Source of the DNA: Kitasatospora sp. NBC_00240
Lineage (GTDB): Bacteria > Actinomycetota > Actinomycetes > Streptomycetales > Streptomycetaceae
Reading direction: 5' to 3'
Length of the DNA stretch: 64,000 bases
NCBI RefSeq assembly: GCF_026342405.1
Contig: NZ_JAPEMU010000001.1
Coordinates: 7,626,001 to 7,690,000, forward strand
Part shown: in pieces, positions 52,491 through 60,581 of the stretch
How positions within the stretch are numbered: position 1 is the first letter of the stretch
Layout: each line of letters begins with the position of its first letter
Translations under genes and position numbers: made by a program
The notes under the pieces: generated by a model
Database searches by the model: none
What the model was told of the DNA's origin: nothing
What the model saw: the letters and a program-made list of their open reading frames with translations, nothing else

Positions 52491-53030
52491 TCAGTCCTTG
52501 CGCTGGCGGTAGGCCTCCTCGGCCGCGTCCAGCACCGCCGAGAGGTCCCCGCCGGCCGTGGCGGTGGCCACGGCGGCGACCGCCCCCTCCACGAACGGCG
52601 CGTCCGCGAACCGTACCGGGAAGGGCAGGCCGTGCTCGTCCGCCGCCGCGAGCAGGGCCCGGACGGTGCCGACCGCGCCGCCCAGGTCGGCCAGCACCAC
52701 CACCCCGTGGCCCTGGTCGACCCGGCGGGTGGCGGCGGCGACCAGTACCGCGCTGATCCCGGGGCCGTCCGCGAGGCCGCCGCCGGTGGTGGCGACCGGC
52801 GCCGGGTCGGCGGGGCCGGCCAGGGACCGCGCCAGCGCGCCGGCCGCGGCGGCCAGTTCCTCGCTGTGCGAGACCAGCACGACCCCGACCCTGCCGTGCG
52901 CCGGCGGGCGGCCCCCCGACGGCTTGGGGAGCTTGGCGGGCGAGGTCGGCGCGCGGGGGGCCGGGGTGTGGGCCGAGGGCGCGTCGGAAATGGGGATGAC
53001 GTCGGCGCGGGTGCCGTCCCGGCGGCTCAT
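52491..53030 (-). CDS. DhaM-like PTS EIIA phosphocarrier without DhaK/DhaL
   Basis: A 179-residue EIIA(Man)-type protein resembling DhaM, which passes phosphate from PTS to the dihydroxyacetone kinase DhaL. The core begins at GRVGVVLVSHSEELA with the phospho-accepting His55 and continues with GLADGPGISAVLVAAA, VVVLADLGGAVGTVRALL and FADAPFVEGAVAAVATA. The first 45 residues are a Pro/Ser-rich extension. GGAG lies before the ATG. Neither DhaK nor DhaL is adjacent, as they usually would be, so the partners are elsewhere. Confidence 0.88.
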   Translation of the reverse strand: MSRRDGTRADVIPISDAPSAHTPAPRAPTSPAKLPKPSGGRPPAHGRVGVVLVSHSEELAAAAGALARSLAGPADPAPVATTGGGLADGPGISAVLVAAATRRVDQGHGVVVLADLGGAVGTVRALLAAADEHGLPFPVRFADAPFVEGAVAAVATATAGGDLSAVLDAAEEAYRQRKD

Positions 53031-53417
53031 CGGCTGCTCCTGGGGAAACGGGTGAGCGGGCTGGCGGGCGAGGGGAGCGGGGAGTCGAGGCAGTTCGTGC
53101 TGGTCCGTGCTCGGTCTCACTCTGTCAGTCGGCCGGGCCGCACGGGCTGAACCGGGCCCGTGTGTTCGCCTCCCCGGCCCACCCTGACAGCCCGTCGGCC
53201 CGCCGGTGTCCGCAGGCACGGCCGGCCGGTCGCCGTCGGACTCGCGGTTGTCCACCCGCGCGCGGCCGCACCGGCCGGAGCGTCTAGCACAGTCGGTGCG
53301 CCGCCGTGGCCGGGTCGGCCATGCCCGCCCCCGGCGGGGGTCCCTTGACGGAGAAGCGGGTCCGGGCCGGCCGGCCTGGCTACGCTGGCCTCCGGACGAC
53401 GTCGGGAGGAGACAGCA
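53031..53417. other. 387-bp divergent spacer
   Basis: This spacer separates the DhaM-like gene from the DUF397 gene. A TACGCT box near 53391 could serve the DUF397 gene. Otherwise I see no gene or structured element. Confidence 0.4.
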
Positions 53418-53681
53418 GTGGCAGCCAACAGCGGTACGAGCGTGGACACGGCCGGGTCGACGGAGGTCTTCGCGAACGGGCAGAAGCCCCGGCTGAACTT
53501 GGCGGGGGCCGTCTGGCAGTCCAGCAGCCAGGGGGTCGGCGACGTGCAGATCGCCTTCGTGGACGGGTACATCGCGATGCGGGACGGCCGTCAGCAGGAC
53601 GGGCCGGTGCTGGTCTTCACGCCGGGGGAGTGGCGGGCCTTCGTGCTCGGCGCCCGCGACGGCGAGTTCGACCTCACCTGA
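53418..53681 (+). CDS. DUF397 protein
   Basis: An 87-residue DUF397 protein. The core WQSSSQGVGDVQIAFVDGYIAMRDGRQQDGPVLVFTPGEWRAFVLGARDGEFDL shows the family pattern (WxxSS, VxVRDSKxxDGPxLxFTPxEWxAFxxGxxxGEFD). DUF397 genes normally sit beside a helix-turn-helix XRE regulator, as in BldB-related and WhiJ-like systems; none is adjacent. GTG start with GGAGGA upstream. Confidence 0.88.
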   Translation: MAANSGTSVDTAGSTEVFANGQKPRLNLAGAVWQSSSQGVGDVQIAFVDGYIAMRDGRQQDGPVLVFTPGEWRAFVLGARDGEFDLT

Positions 53682-54522
53682 GGCCCCGGCCGCGCGGCGG
53701 CCCGACTTTCGAGGGCCCGGTGCGCGGCGGCCGTGGCGGGCGGCCCGATTCTCCGCGCCCTGAGCTGTCGGCCGGGGTCCCGCCCCGGCCGGCGGCCGGC
53801 CGGGGCGCCTTGCTCGGGGCGGTGCCCAACAGGGCGCAAAGAGGGCCAAAACCGGCGGAGAACGGTGCCGGAACGCGGTTGTGACCGAGCTGCGGCCCGG
53901 TTGATGCCGCCACGTCATATTTTCCGTTGACTGTTCGACAAAGTCGATTCAGAGTTGAGAGCAGGCAGACGCCGTGCCCACCGCCCCCACGCGGCCAGAC
54001 ACGGCGCCTGCTGTGCTCCCCGGCGGCGACGCCGGGCTCCTCCCGATGAATCCCCATCGCACCAAGGTGCGTCGGCCGGTCCCGACCCCGCTAAGGGTCG
54101 GCAGTCGCTGGGAGGATGGAACCGGACATCCGAGAGCTACTCGGAAGTACGGCTCCGGTTTTGCCCGGGGCCCGCACGCCCCCACGCGGCGGAGTCCCGG
54201 GCAGATCCGCGAGTGCGACGGGCCTGGGCCCCGCGAACCTGGTTCGTGTGCTGTTCGAGCTGTTGGCTTGTGGAGTGCAGCTGGTGTGTGCGGCGATCGG
54301 CGAAGCTGGATGCTCTGCTGTTCGGCACGACGGTGTGCACAGTGAGGGATACGCGTGTGGGGCCGCGTGGCGACAGGCCGCCCCCCGGAGGATGGAACCC
54401 AGAACGGCTGTCGTGCTGAACCGAACGTAGCCCGGACGGTTGCTCAGAGTCAACATTGGTCTCTGAGCGTGGATCTCCACCTGCTGTCCGACCCACCTCG
54501 TGAACGTGGTGTGCCGGGCACG
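53682..54522. other. 841-bp non-coding stretch with structured elements
   Basis: No frame here has a protein-like product. The base composition is lower in G+C than in the genes. An A/T-rich block (53910-53960) carries on the minus strand TTGTCG and TATGAC spaced 16 bases, a plausible promoter. It also holds a hairpin chain, a 13-base exact direct repeat GGAGGATGGAACC (54111-54123 and 54387-54399) and an inverted repeat, GCTCAGAG/CTCTGAGC (54442-54449/54461-54468). Confidence 0.55.
54019..54144. ncRNA. candidate structured RNA: six consecutive hairpins
   Basis: Perfect short stems follow one another. They are CCCGGCG/CGCCGGG with a GCGA (GNRA) loop (54019-54036), CGATG/CATCG (54044-54059), CGCACC/GGTGCG (54058-54071), CCGACCC/GGGTCGG (54082-54101), GGATG/CATCC (54114-54131) and CCGAG/CTCGG (54130-54144). 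The strand is undetermined. It matches no RNA family I recognise and may be a small RNA, a leader or a DNA-level element. Confidence 0.35.
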
Positions 54523-54528
54523 TACGAT
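54500..54528 (+). promoter_or_regulatory. promoter giving a leaderless mRNA
   Basis: GTGAAC (54500-54505) and TACGAT (54523-54528) are 17 bases apart. The ATG of the next gene begins 7 bases after the -10 box, so transcription should start at the ATG itself. Confidence 0.65.
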
Positions 54529-54534
54529 GTTGCC

Positions 54535-55029
54535 ATGTCTTTTCTCCGCCGTCGCTCCGGCCAGCCCGCAGGCCCGGACTTCGACGTGCTCGCGATGGAT
54601 CCGGGCGACTGGCCCGGTGATTTCGGCGCCGCCATGATGGCCGGCCCCGACGGCTCCTGCCAGGGGATCTTCCTTCGCTACGACCTGTTCGGCGGCCGGG
54701 GCCCGGCAATGTTCATCGGGAATTTGCCGGAGAACTCGCCGGCCCGCGACACCGGGGACAGCGTGCCCTTCGAGGTCCGCCAGCTGCTCGCGGCCCTGGA
54801 GAACAACGAGCCGGTGGATTTCGTCTCCGCCGAGGACTTCCCGGTGATGCTCGGGGACGACCTGCTGATCGTGAAGAAGGTCAAGGTCAGCGAGGAGCGG
54901 GTGTTCTGCTCGCAGTTCGGACGCAGCGACGGCGTGCAGGTCACCATCGCCTCCTGGGACCGGCCGATTTCGGACGATCTCTACCAGTTGCTCAAGCCGC
55001 TGCCCGCCGACATGTTTCAGCAGGGCTGA
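54535..55029 (+). CDS. conserved hypothetical protein, leaderless
   Basis: A 164-residue acidic cytoplasmic protein (MSFLRRRSGQPAGPDFDVLAMDPGDWPGDFGAAMM at the start, ASWDRPISDDLYQLLKPLPADMFQQG at the end). It is compact, has natural codon bias and no membrane segment, and resembles a streptomycete-conserved family of unknown function. The promoter sits directly before the ATG with no ribosome site. It follows the long non-coding stretch. Confidence 0.78.
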   Translation: MSFLRRRSGQPAGPDFDVLAMDPGDWPGDFGAAMMAGPDGSCQGIFLRYDLFGGRGPAMFIGNLPENSPARDTGDSVPFEVRQLLAALENNEPVDFVSAEDFPVMLGDDLLIVKKVKVSEERVFCSQFGRSDGVQVTIASWDRPISDDLYQLLKPLPADMFQQG

Positions 55030-55370
55030 CCGCGCGGTTCGCTGCCGCGCCGGCCGCCGGGCCGGCGCGTGCTTGACGGTTTCGATCATCGCTTCGTACA
55101 GTCGCGAACATGTCGTGCCGTCTCCCGCTGCTGACCCGTCGCAGCTATCTCGACCTGCGGCGAACCGCCAGCGCGGCGTGTCCGGGCAGATGAGGGGGAT
55201 TCGTCCCCCGGTGGCGGCTCAAGATCGGCTGGAATCGACCGGCCGGCCCTGATCCTCCGGGGATCCTCGTGTCGAGGCCGCCCCGGGCCGCCGCATCCGG
55301 TTCCCGCACGCGCGTAGAGCGTGCCGCCCGCATTATGCCGAGCCACGCTGCCGCCCGGAGGCATCGCATC
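55030..55370. other. 341-bp spacer with a UUCG hairpin
   Basis: GGGGGA-TTCG-TCCCCC (55194-55209) is a six-base-pair stem with a UUCG tetraloop, suited to a terminator for the preceding gene or a leader structure. TAGAGC and TATGCC boxes near 55315 and 55334 may belong to the acyl-CoA dehydrogenase promoter. No gene seen. Confidence 0.5.
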
Positions 55371-56561
55371 ATGAGCACCACGACCGCCGACCAGCCGTCC
55401 GCCGACGGGCCCTCCCCGGTGGCCGAGGCCTTCGCCCGACTGCCCCGCGTCGTCGACCTGTTGGCGGCCCGGGCCGAGGAGCACGACCGGGACGCGACCT
55501 TCCCGTACCAGGGCATCGAGGCGGTGCACGAGGCCGGGCTGCTCACCCTGACGGTCGGCCGGCGGTTCGGCGGGCCCGGCGGAAGCTTGGCCGAAATCGT
55601 TCGGGTGCTGGCCCAACTCGGGCGCGGCGACGCCTCGGTGGCGGTGGTCACCGCCTTCACCCTGCTCCAGCACGCCGAACAGGCACGGGCCGGCGGCTGG
55701 CCGGCGGCCGGCTACCGGCGGCTGCTGACCGAATCCCGCCGCGGCCCGGCGCTGGTGAACACGCTGAGAGCGGAGCCCGGCCACCCGGCCGGCATCCCGG
55801 CGACCGTCGCCCGGCGGGACGGCGACGGCTGGCTGATCACCGGCCGAAAGACCTACTGCACCGGCGCCGAGGCGCTCGCCTGGATGGCGGTGACGGCCAG
55901 CACCGACGAACCGGTGCCCCGGATCGGGACGTTCCTGGTCCGCGGCGACAGCCCCGGCATCGAGGTGGACCCGACCTGGGACCAGCTGGGACTACGCGCG
56001 AGCGCCAGCCACGACGTCCTGCTGGACGGCGTCCGGGTGCCGACCGAACTCGCGCTCGGCCTCGGCGGCCGGGAGAACCCGGACGCGGCCGCCCAGGCGG
56101 CCCTCACCCGGGCCTGGCACGACCTGGCGCTCGCGGCGGTGTATCTGGGGGTGGCGCGCGCCGCCCAGGACTGGCTGGTGCGCTTCCTCAACCAGCGCAC
56201 TCCGGCCAATCTCACCGAGCCGCTGGCCGCACTCCCGCGCTACCGCACCGCGCTCGGCGAGATAGAGGCGCTGCTGATCGGGGCGGAGGAGCTGGTGGGC
56301 GGCCTCGCCCCGCGCGTCGACCTGGCCGAACCGGAGGCCGTCGCCCGGACCGGGCCGGCCCAGCTGCTGGCCTCCCGCGCGGCGATCTCGGCGGTGCAGC
56401 AGGCCGTGTCGCTCACCGGCAACCCGGGTCTGAGTCGGCGTCACCCGCTGGAACGCTACCTGCGCGACGTGCTCAGCGGGCGGGTGCACTTCGCCCCGGA
56501 CGAGGCGGTGCTCGACGCCGCCGGTCGCGCCGCCCTGGGCCGCGGTCCGGCCCGGGCCTGA
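55371..56561 (+). CDS. acyl-CoA dehydrogenase family flavoprotein
   Basis: A 396-residue acyl-CoA dehydrogenase-like enzyme. It has the N-terminal helical domain (YQGIEAVHEAGLLTLTVGRRFGGPGGSLAEIVRVLAQLGRGDASVA), the middle beta domain (GDGWLITGRKTYCTGAEALAWMAVTAST) and the C-terminal helical domain with ISAVQQAVSLTGNPGLSRRHPLERYLRDVLSGRVHFAPDE. The missing catalytic Glu at the usual place suggests a DszC/SfnB-like monooxygenase or a desulphurisation relative as an alternative. GGAGG lies 9 bases before the ATG. The stop codon sits in a 21-bp tandem duplication. Confidence 0.86.
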   Translation: MSTTTADQPSADGPSPVAEAFARLPRVVDLLAARAEEHDRDATFPYQGIEAVHEAGLLTLTVGRRFGGPGGSLAEIVRVLAQLGRGDASVAVVTAFTLLQHAEQARAGGWPAAGYRRLLTESRRGPALVNTLRAEPGHPAGIPATVARRDGDGWLITGRKTYCTGAEALAWMAVTASTDEPVPRIGTFLVRGDSPGIEVDPTWDQLGLRASASHDVLLDGVRVPTELALGLGGRENPDAAAQAALTRAWHDLALAAVYLGVARAAQDWLVRFLNQRTPANLTEPLAALPRYRTALGEIEALLIGAEELVGGLAPRVDLAEPEAVARTGPAQLLASRAAISAVQQAVSLTGNPGLSRRHPLERYLRDVLSGRVHFAPDEAVLDAAGRAALGRGPARA

Positions 56562-56695
56562 ACGCGGCCGACCCGGGCCTGAACGCGGCCGGCCCGGCGA
56601 AGGCCCGGTCGGCGAAAGCCGTCTGGGCCTGAACCCCTTCTGCCGGTGCCTGCCCGCCCGACGACTGCCCGCCTGACGACTGTCCGCCCGAGGAA
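56551..56695 (+). repeat. 21-bp duplication over the stop and 15-bp triplicate behind it
   Basis: CCCGGGCCTGAACGCGGCC(G)(A/G) occurs at 56551-56571 and 56572-56592, the first copy carrying the acyl-CoA dehydrogenase stop. A 15-bp unit TGCCCGCCYGACGAC follows three times (56651-56695, last copy degenerate). Confidence 0.85.
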
Positions 56696-56767
56696 TGCCC
56701 GGTGACGAAGGCCGGCCCGGCGGGTACGGGCCCGCCGGCGTGCGCCCGGCGGCCGTCCCGCCCGCGG

Positions 56768-57973
56768 TCAGCGGGTCCCCACCGCGGCGCGGACGGCCCG
56801 GCGGGCCAACGCGGCGTCGTCGTACAGCCGGCGGATCATGATCCGCTGCTCCTCGCCGGCGCCCGGGACGTCGTACAGGCGGATCTCCCGCATCAGCACC
56901 AGCACCAGGTTGACCAGGAACGCGTCCCGGGCGAGGGTTCCGCCGGACTGCGCGAGCTGGCTGATCTGGCGTCGCGCCGCGGTGTCCCCGGACAGCACGC
57001 TCCACAGCACCGCCAGGTCGTAGCCCGGCAGGTACCAGCCGGCCTGCTCCCAGTCGACCAGCACCGGGCCGGACGGCGCCAGCAGCATGTTGCTGAGCAG
57101 CGCGTCGCCGTGGCAGAGCTGCAGCGGGGTGTGGCTGAGGCCGTGCAGCAGCCCGCGGAGGTCCCCGGCGTCCCGGTCGGTCAGCTGGCCGACCGAGTGG
57201 AACCGGGCGATCTCCATCTGGTAGTCCAGCGGCGTGTGGAAGACGTCGGTGGGCGGCCGCCACAGGTTGAGGGTGCGGACCGCGCCGAGGATCGCCCGGA
57301 TCTCGCCCGGCGTGGGCGCGTTGACCGGGTGCCGCTCGCGGGCGGCGGGCCGGCCCGGCACCCGCTCCACCACCAGCACGCACCGGTCGTGGTCGGCGGC
57401 CACCAGCCGCGGCAGCCGGACCGGCGGGCGGTGCCGGACGAAAGCCCGGTAGACCGCGACCTCGTGATGGAAGTCCGCCACCAGCTGCTCGAACTGGTCA
57501 CCCCGGACGGCCTGCGGGGCAAGGCACTTGGCCACCACCGGAGCGCGTCCGATGGTGCCCGCCACCAGGATGTGGCGGCTGCCCTCGCGCAGGACCTGCC
57601 GCGGGGTGAACGCGGGACATATCCGCGCGATGTTGGCCAGCGCGGCCCGGACCGCCGGGGTCTGCAGGGCGGCCGGGTCGATCCGCTCGGCGACCAGGGG
57701 CTGGGCCGGCCGGCCGCGCAGCATCCGCTCACCCGGCCGGACGGGGGCCTGCCGCGGGACCCCGCCGTTCAGCGCGGAGTCGGGGGCGCGCAGGCCCAGT
57801 GCCGCCCGGCCGGCCTGCCCCCGGGCGTCCGTGGAGCGGCCGTCGGTGCCGCGGGGGGCCGCCGGGCGGCTCTGCGGCACGGGCTTCGGGCCGGGACGGG
57901 TGCCGGCTGCGGTGGGGGGACGCAGCGCGGGGCGGGTGGCGGTCGGGGCGGGCGAGGTCGCTGAGGAGTACAT
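56768..57973 (-). CDS. aminoglycoside phosphotransferase (APH) family kinase
   Basis: A 401-residue kinase-like protein. A 110-residue Pro/Arg-rich disordered N-terminus precedes the fold. The N-lobe has APVVAKCLAP with the ATP lysine. The C-lobe has LCHGDALLSNMLLA (catalytic HGDxxxxN) and VLVDWEQAGWYLPGYDLAVLW (metal DxE). All catalytic residues are present, unlike the truncated copy at 17 kb. The substrate could be an antibiotic, choline or another small molecule. It is divergent from the NsdA-like regulator, across a strong nested hairpin. Confidence 0.87.
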   Translation of the reverse strand: MYSSATSPAPTATRPALRPPTAAGTRPGPKPVPQSRPAAPRGTDGRSTDARGQAGRAALGLRAPDSALNGGVPRQAPVRPGERMLRGRPAQPLVAERIDPAALQTPAVRAALANIARICPAFTPRQVLREGSRHILVAGTIGRAPVVAKCLAPQAVRGDQFEQLVADFHHEVAVYRAFVRHRPPVRLPRLVAADHDRCVLVVERVPGRPAARERHPVNAPTPGEIRAILGAVRTLNLWRPPTDVFHTPLDYQMEIARFHSVGQLTDRDAGDLRGLLHGLSHTPLQLCHGDALLSNMLLAPSGPVLVDWEQAGWYLPGYDLAVLWSVLSGDTAARRQISQLAQSGGTLARDAFLVNLVLVLMREIRLYDVPGAGEEQRIMIRRLYDDAALARRAVRAAVGTR

Positions 57974-58447
57974 GAGGGGTGGGTGATCCCTTCCTTGCCG
58001 TCGGCGGGCTGGCCCCCGCTGTCACGGGGGAGGGCTGGCGTGCGCATTCCTGGTGCGCCGCCTGCCCTGCTCGGTGCGGTCGTCTGGAGCGCGGGCGCCG
58101 GGCACGGACGGAGGGCCTGGACCCTCCCGGACGGCCGCCGGTGATCCGTCCGCGTCCTGGGGAAACGTGGTCGGTCCGACTTCCGCTGCCGTGCCCGGCG
58201 CCCCCGCGCCACCCGGCCGCGCCACCCCCTCGGGAGAGCTCCCGGGGGCGCCGCCGGTGGGGTAGGGGGAGCGCCCCTGGCCTGCCGGCGGCGCCCCCGA
58301 CCCCGAGGGCGGGGTGGCGCACCTCTACATCACACCTGGATGCCACTGGCACACCATGTGGCGGACCCTGGCGAAGCCTGGCGAATGCTCGCTTGGCACA
58401 TGACACCGCACTAGGGTCGAACCAGCCGAGGAACCTGGGGGCTTCAC
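57974..58447. promoter_or_regulatory. 474-bp divergent region with a nested hairpin and direct repeats
   Basis: At 58219-58320 a perfect 14-bp stem (58244-58257/58285-58298) is enclosed by GCGCCACCCC/GGGGTGGCGC (58219-58228/58311-58320). The hairpin lies upstream of both genes, so it is not a simple terminator. Then come CCTGGCGAA twice (58367-58375, 58377-58385) and GCCAC/GTGGC spaced by 11 bases. A TAGGGT box (about 58412) precedes the regulator start. Confidence 0.6.
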
Positions 58448-59932
58448 GTGAGCAGGGAACCCAACACACGACTGGCCGACCTCTTCGCCCTGACCGGATG
58501 GTCCAAGGGCGAGCTGGCTCGGCTGGTCAACCGGCGCGGTGCGGCGATGGGACAGCAGCAACTGTCCACCGACACCTCGCGGGTGCGCCGCTGGATCGAG
58601 CAGGGGGAGATCCCCCGCGATCCGGTGCCGCGGGTGCTGGCAGCTGTGTTCACCGAGCGGCTCGGCCGTGTCGTCACCACTGAGGACCTCGGTCTGGAAC
58701 GACACCGGCCCTCCAGGTCCACGACAGCGCAGTCGGCAGAACCCTGGGAGCCGGATCGAACGGCCGCGGTCCTCACCGAGTTCACGGGAATGGACCTCAT
58801 GCTCAACCGACGCGGATTGGTGGGTGCGGGCGCCGCACTCACGGCGGGAGCGGTCGTCGCCGACTCCCTCCAGGGCTGGCTCACGGGGGACGCGGTCGCG
58901 TACGCGGCCGGGCGGCCCGGGCCCAGGCAGGTGGTCACCCAGGCGGGCGCGAGGCCCGTCGTGGACGTGTACGAGTCCGGCCAGGTCGGCTTCGACGAGG
59001 TGGAGGCGCTGGAGCGCTCGGTGGAGGTGTTCCGCGCCTGGGACGCCTCGCGTGGTGGCGGCCTGCAGCGCAAGGCCGTGGTCGGCCAGCTCAACGAGGT
59101 CGGCGGGCTGTTGACGCACCGGCACGCCCCGGCGCTGGACCGGCGGTTGTGGATCGTCGCGGCCAACCTCGCGGTGCTGGCGGGCTGGATGTCGCACGAC
59201 GTGGGTCTGGAGCCGACCGCGCAGAAGTACTTCGTGATCGCCGCCCAGGCGGCCAAGGAGGCGGAGGACCGCCCCCGGGCCGGCGAGGCGATCTCCCGGG
59301 CCGCCCGGCAGATGATGCACCTCGGCCGGGCCGACGACGCGCTCGACCTGATGCAGGCCGCCAACGCCAGCGGGGGCGGCGAGACGCTGCCCCGGACGCA
59401 GGCGATGCTGCACACGGTGGAGGCCTGGGCGCAGGCCGCACTGGGGCGCTCGCAGGCGACCCGGCGGGTGCTGGGCGAGGCCGAGGACCTCTTCGTCCGG
59501 GACAACGGCGGCGAGGCGCTGCCGTCCTGGATGCAGCTGTTCAACGAGGCCGAACTGCACGGCATGCAGGCGCTGGTCTACCGGACCTTGGCCGAGCACG
59601 ACCCGAGCGCGGCGCCGCTGGCCGTCCGGCACGCCAAGCTGGCGATCGACCTGCGCTCACGCAACGGCCGGGAGCGCTCGGCGCTGCTGGACCGGATCAC
59701 CCTGGCCTCCGTGCACTGGCTCTCCGGCGAGCCGGACGAGGCGCATGTGCAGGCCAAGATGGCGATGGCCTCGATCGGCCAGACCTCCTCGCACCGCACC
59801 TGGGACCGGCTGCGCGAGATGTACCGGCTGACCGGCCGCTACCAGGGGCTGCCCGAGGTGGACGAGCTGCGCGAGGAACTGCGCCAGGAACTGCGGGTGG
59901 CGGACGCCAAGCAGCGGCCCCGGCTGGCCTGA
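58448..59932 (+). CDS. NsdA-like HTH/TPR regulator
   Basis: A 494-residue protein with an N-terminal DNA-binding-like segment (LFALTGWSKGELARLVNRRGAAMGQQQLSTDTSRVRRWIEQGEIPRDP, about 12-59). A hydrophobic patch follows near 130, then a long helical TPR-like array with GGGLQRKAVVGQLNEV, LAGWMSHDVGLEPTAQKYFVIAAQAAKEA and RQMMHLGRADDALDLMQAA. These blocks match the NsdA family of streptomycete repressors of development and antibiotic production. I treat it as a family member, not proven NsdA. GTG start behind GGGGG. Confidence 0.85.
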   Translation: MSREPNTRLADLFALTGWSKGELARLVNRRGAAMGQQQLSTDTSRVRRWIEQGEIPRDPVPRVLAAVFTERLGRVVTTEDLGLERHRPSRSTTAQSAEPWEPDRTAAVLTEFTGMDLMLNRRGLVGAGAALTAGAVVADSLQGWLTGDAVAYAAGRPGPRQVVTQAGARPVVDVYESGQVGFDEVEALERSVEVFRAWDASRGGGLQRKAVVGQLNEVGGLLTHRHAPALDRRLWIVAANLAVLAGWMSHDVGLEPTAQKYFVIAAQAAKEAEDRPRAGEAISRAARQMMHLGRADDALDLMQAANASGGGETLPRTQAMLHTVEAWAQAALGRSQATRRVLGEAEDLFVRDNGGEALPSWMQLFNEAELHGMQALVYRTLAEHDPSAAPLAVRHAKLAIDLRSRNGRERSALLDRITLASVHWLSGEPDEAHVQAKMAMASIGQTSSHRTWDRLREMYRLTGRYQGLPEVDELREELRQELRVADAKQRPRLA

Positions 59933-59988
59933 GGGCGGCCGGGGGCCGGCTCGCCCTTGCCCTCGGGCCCGGTTGCCCGGTCGCGTTC

Positions 59989-60030
59989 GTGCGGGTGCGG
60001 GTGCGGGTGCGGGTGCGGGTGCGGGTGCGG
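59989..60030 (+). repeat. GTGCGG hexamer array, G-quadruplex type
   Basis: Seven perfect GTGCGG units, read as GGGTGC repeats, give at least six GGG tracts with three-base loops, enough for a parallel G-quadruplex on the plus strand. The array lies 57 bases after the NsdA-like stop codon. Confidence 0.85.
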
Positions 60031-60200
60031 GTGCGCGGGCGCGCGTGCCGGAGCGCGGGAGTGCGTGCGGCGACTTGGTGCGCCCGGCGGCTCCGGGCGG
60101 TCAGGTCCAGGTGGCCGGATTTCCACGGTCGGTTCCGGCTGGTCGGTCGGCTGGTCGCGGCTGGTGGGTCGCGGGCCGTCGGTCGGTCCCGGGCCGCCGA

Positions 60201-60581
60201 TCAGACCGCGCGCAGCAGCATCCGCAGCGCCGTGACCTGCCCGTCCTCGTCGAGAACCGGTACGCCCGCGCAGTGCACGACGACCTGGCTGCCGCCCGGC
60301 CCGAGGACCCGGACGGTGCCGGCCGGCGTGCGCCCGTGCACCAGGGCGTCGGTCATCATCCGCCGCAGGGCGGGGCGGTCCTGCTCGGGCAGCCGGGTCG
60401 GGAGCTGGTCGAGGGTGAGCGGGCCGAGGCCCGGATCACGGCCGAGCAGCCGGAAGGCTTCGGGGGACCAGCGGACGCGGTCGGTGAGCAGGTCCCACTC
60501 GGCGGCGCCGACGGCGTCGGCGGCCGGTACAGCGGGCCCCGAGGGGGTGGGCCCGGAGGCGGTCAGGGAGGGGAGGCTCAT
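60201..60581 (-). CDS. single PAS-domain protein
   Basis: A 126-residue protein consisting of one PAS fold (PAS_3-like): WDLLTDRVRWSPEAFRLLGRDPGLGPLTLDQLPTRLPEQDRPALRRMMTDAL, then the beta sheet TVRVLGPGGSQVVVHCAGVPVLDEDGQVTALRMLL. No output domain is attached, so it is either a sensor subunit or the remnant of a GGDEF or phosphatase protein. The first 25 residues are Pro/Ala-rich. The ATG has GGGACC upstream. Confidence 0.78.
   Translation of the reverse strand: MSLPSLTASGPTPSGPAVPAADAVGAAEWDLLTDRVRWSPEAFRLLGRDPGLGPLTLDQLPTRLPEQDRPALRRMMTDALVHGRTPAGTVRVLGPGGSQVVVHCAGVPVLDEDGQVTALRMLLRAV

Noticed and set aside
54111..54123. T-box riboswitch suggested by TGGAACC
   Set aside because: No specifier stem, no antiterminator context and no aminoacyl-tRNA synthetase or amino-acid gene downstream. 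The motif occurs twice and is not conserved in T-box form.
53949..54430. Several overlapping open frames in the long spacer on both strands
   Set aside because: Cys/Trp/Arg-rich unnatural products, all three frames similarly open, no start signals.
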